6,592 nucleotides of DNA. It comes from Actinomycetota bacterium (GTDB taxonomy: Bacteria > Actinomycetota > UBA4738). Positions 5,608 to 6,592 of this stretch are shown in pieces (position 1 is the stretch's first letter; each line of letters starts with the position of its first letter). A program made the position numbers and the translations under genes. The notes beneath the pieces are model-generated. The model was not told the DNA's origin and did no database searches. It was given only the letters and a program-made list of their open reading frames with translations. Location: assembly GCA_005888465.1 (NCBI GenBank), contig VAYJ01000153.1, forward strand, positions 1-6,592, in the 5' to 3' direction.

Positions 5608-6592
5608 TCACTCGTCTCTCAGGATCAGACGGGTCTCCGCCGTGGGCTCGGCGATGGCCATGCCGGCCTCCCAGTGCGGGCTGAACTGCGTGGGGATGCC
5701 GAACCAGCTCACCCAGTTCTCGCGCACGGCGTCTGGCTCGTCCTCAGGCCATAGCACGTTCATGGGTAGGGGACGGATTGGCGGGCGGAAGCTTGGAAGC
5801 GGGATTCGATCGATGGAGGTGCCGGCGGCTTGCGCCAGGAGGAGCCCGACCTGCTCGCGGCAGCGGCGGCTCTGGCAGGGGCCCATACCTCCGCGGGTGA
5901 GACGCTTGATCTGGTCCTGATTGACTGGGCCGTCGCGCAGCAAGGTATTGAGGCTTCGGGTTTCCATCTGGGGAGACTCCCACTTGAGATAGCGCGGGGG
6001 CTTGACCTCAACCAGCTCTCGCCTCGTGACTTCTTCGCACTGGCAGATGTTGACTTCCCAGCCTCCGGCGTGGAGGAGGGATTGGAGCCAGGTTTGCCAA
6101 TAGGTGTGAACCGCCCCCTCACCCTGCCCTCTCCCCCGGTGGGGGAGAGGGATACTTGGAGGACCGTCGTGCCGGAGGGCCGCGCCGAGGGATTCAGCGG
6201 CGGCGTGTCCGGCGAGGCGGCCTTGTGCGTGCGCGATCTCGGGATTGGCGAGCATGGCGTCGTCAACTCCTGCGCAGTCGCCAGCCGCGAAGACCGTCGG
6301 AACACTGGTCTGCATCGAGTCGTTGATCGCTGGGACCCAGCCACCGAGCGACGAGACGAACTCGAGACGGGCCCCGACCAGGGGGAGCAGCTCCACATTG
6401 GGGGCGAGGCCGAGGGCGAGGCAGAGCGTGTCGCAGGCGATCTCGTGCTCGCTGCCCGTGACAGGCTTGAGGTTGCCGTCGATCTGGACCAGGATCACCG
6501 ACTCGATCTCGCCGACTCTGCCGCGCGCCTCCCGGATCGTGTGAGCGGTGTAGAGCGGTACGCCTCGGCCGGCAAGTGATCGCGCGATGGCC
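5608..6592 (-). CDS. FAD/NAD(P)-dependent oxidoreductase with C-terminal BFD-type [2Fe-2S] domain (5' end cut)
   Basis: The reading frame is open to the right edge, so the N-terminal FAD-binding part is missing; I read about 327 residues. This is the alpha-subunit type found in HcnB (cyanide synthase), opine oxidase and the alpha subunit of heteromeric D-hydroxyproline/proline dehydrogenases. Positions count from the window edge. GVPLYTAHTIREARG and CDTLCLALGLAPN belong to the pyridine nucleotide-disulfide fold. TSVPTVFAAGDCAGVDD (95-111) is the second FAD-contact block. The BFD domain supplies four cysteines, ICQCEEVT (Cys183, Cys185) and MGPCQSRRC (Cys239, Cys244), as cluster ligands, with DGPVNQDQIKRLTR between them. 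A Trp-rich tail of about 50 residues follows the RPLP segment. A palindromic repeat encoding PLPHRGRGQGEG (148-159) is inserted in the linker before the BFD domain. Partner subunits would lie outside the window. The binding-protein gene starts 65 bp downstream, so they may share a transcript. Confidence 0.88.
   Translation of the reverse strand, partial: AIARSLAGRGVPLYTAHTIREARGRVGEIESVILVQIDGNLKPVTGSEHEIACDTLCLALGLAPNVELLPLVGARLEFVSSLGGWVPAINDSMQTSVPTVFAAGDCAGVDDAMLANPEIAHAQGRLAGHAAAESLGAALRHDGPPSIPLPHRGRGQGEGAVHTYWQTWLQSLLHAGGWEVNICQCEEVTRRELVEVKPPRYLKWESPQMETRSLNTLLRDGPVNQDQIKRLTRGGMGPCQSRRCREQVGLLLAQAAGTSIDRIPLPSFRPPIRPLPMNVLWPEDEPDAVRENWVSWFGIPTQFSPHWEAGMAIAEPTAETRLILRDE
6116..6151. repeat. 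GC-rich palindromic repeat inserted in frame in the oxidoreductase gene
   Basis: CCCTCTCCCCC (6127-6137) and GGGGGAGAGGG (6141-6151) are perfect 11-bp reverse complements around a GGT loop, preceded by CCCTCACCCTG (6116-6126). This is the form of a short dispersed repeat that I recall from many environmental genomes, usually between genes (from memory, not searched). Here it is read through on the minus strand as PLPHRGRGQGEG without a stop. It lies in the poorly conserved linker between the FAD domain and the iron-sulfur domain. Confidence 0.75.

Noticed and set aside
5830..6579. Plus-strand open frame opposite the iron-sulfur oxidoreductase
   Set aside because: The minus strand encodes the FAD block and four cluster cysteines; the plus-strand protein is compositionally biased and matches nothing I know.

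Overview
The window is GC-rich, densely coding bacterial DNA. It reads like accessory catabolic chromosome from an uncultured soil or subsurface bacterium. The short periplasmic-binding-protein gene, the general protein style and the GC bias suggest a Rokubacteria/NC10-like (Methylomirabilota) or proteobacterial source. That placement is an inference from family style only, because the window holds no rRNA or marker gene. I see no RNA gene, CRISPR array, transposase gene or phage gene.

Layout from left to right: (1) A minus-strand pair at 1-2229. A proline racemase/hydroxyproline 2-epimerase family gene (start 2229) is followed after 5 bp by a DadA-like FAD-dependent D-amino-acid dehydrogenase (start 1216) that runs off the left edge. 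A promoter-like sequence with a perfect -35 box precedes the pair. (2) A divergent intergenic region at 2230-2389 that holds an 82-bp inverted-repeat element with perfect 16-bp ends, of the REP/MITE kind. (3) A plus-strand nitrilase-superfamily amidohydrolase at 2390-3231, broken by a one-base frameshift in a C run near 2559. (4) Three minus-strand genes: a secreted alpha/beta hydrolase (3243-4454), an orphan ABC_sub_bind-type periplasmic binding protein (4577-5542), and, cut by the right edge, a flavin/[2Fe-2S] oxidoreductase of the HcnB/opine-oxidase/D-hydroxyproline-dehydrogenase alpha-subunit kind (5608-6592). The last gene carries a GC-rich palindromic repeat inserted in frame.

Most of the genes fit uptake and oxidation of D-amino acids, hydroxyproline or similar imino acids. 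The epimerase would make a D-isomer, the DadA-like flavoprotein would oxidise it, and the BFD-domain oxidoreductase belongs to a family whose members form multi-subunit dehydrogenases for the same substrates. The nitrilase-like protein and the secreted hydrolase could release or process amide- or ester-bound substrate, but nothing in the sequence fixes their substrates.

I found no clearly new multi-gene system. The points most worth a second look are: two short palindromic repeats, one in a divergent promoter and one inside a coding sequence; a His-to-Glu change beside the first catalytic Cys of the racemase-family protein; and a nitrilase homologue with both a frameshift and Arg at the usual catalytic Lys position.
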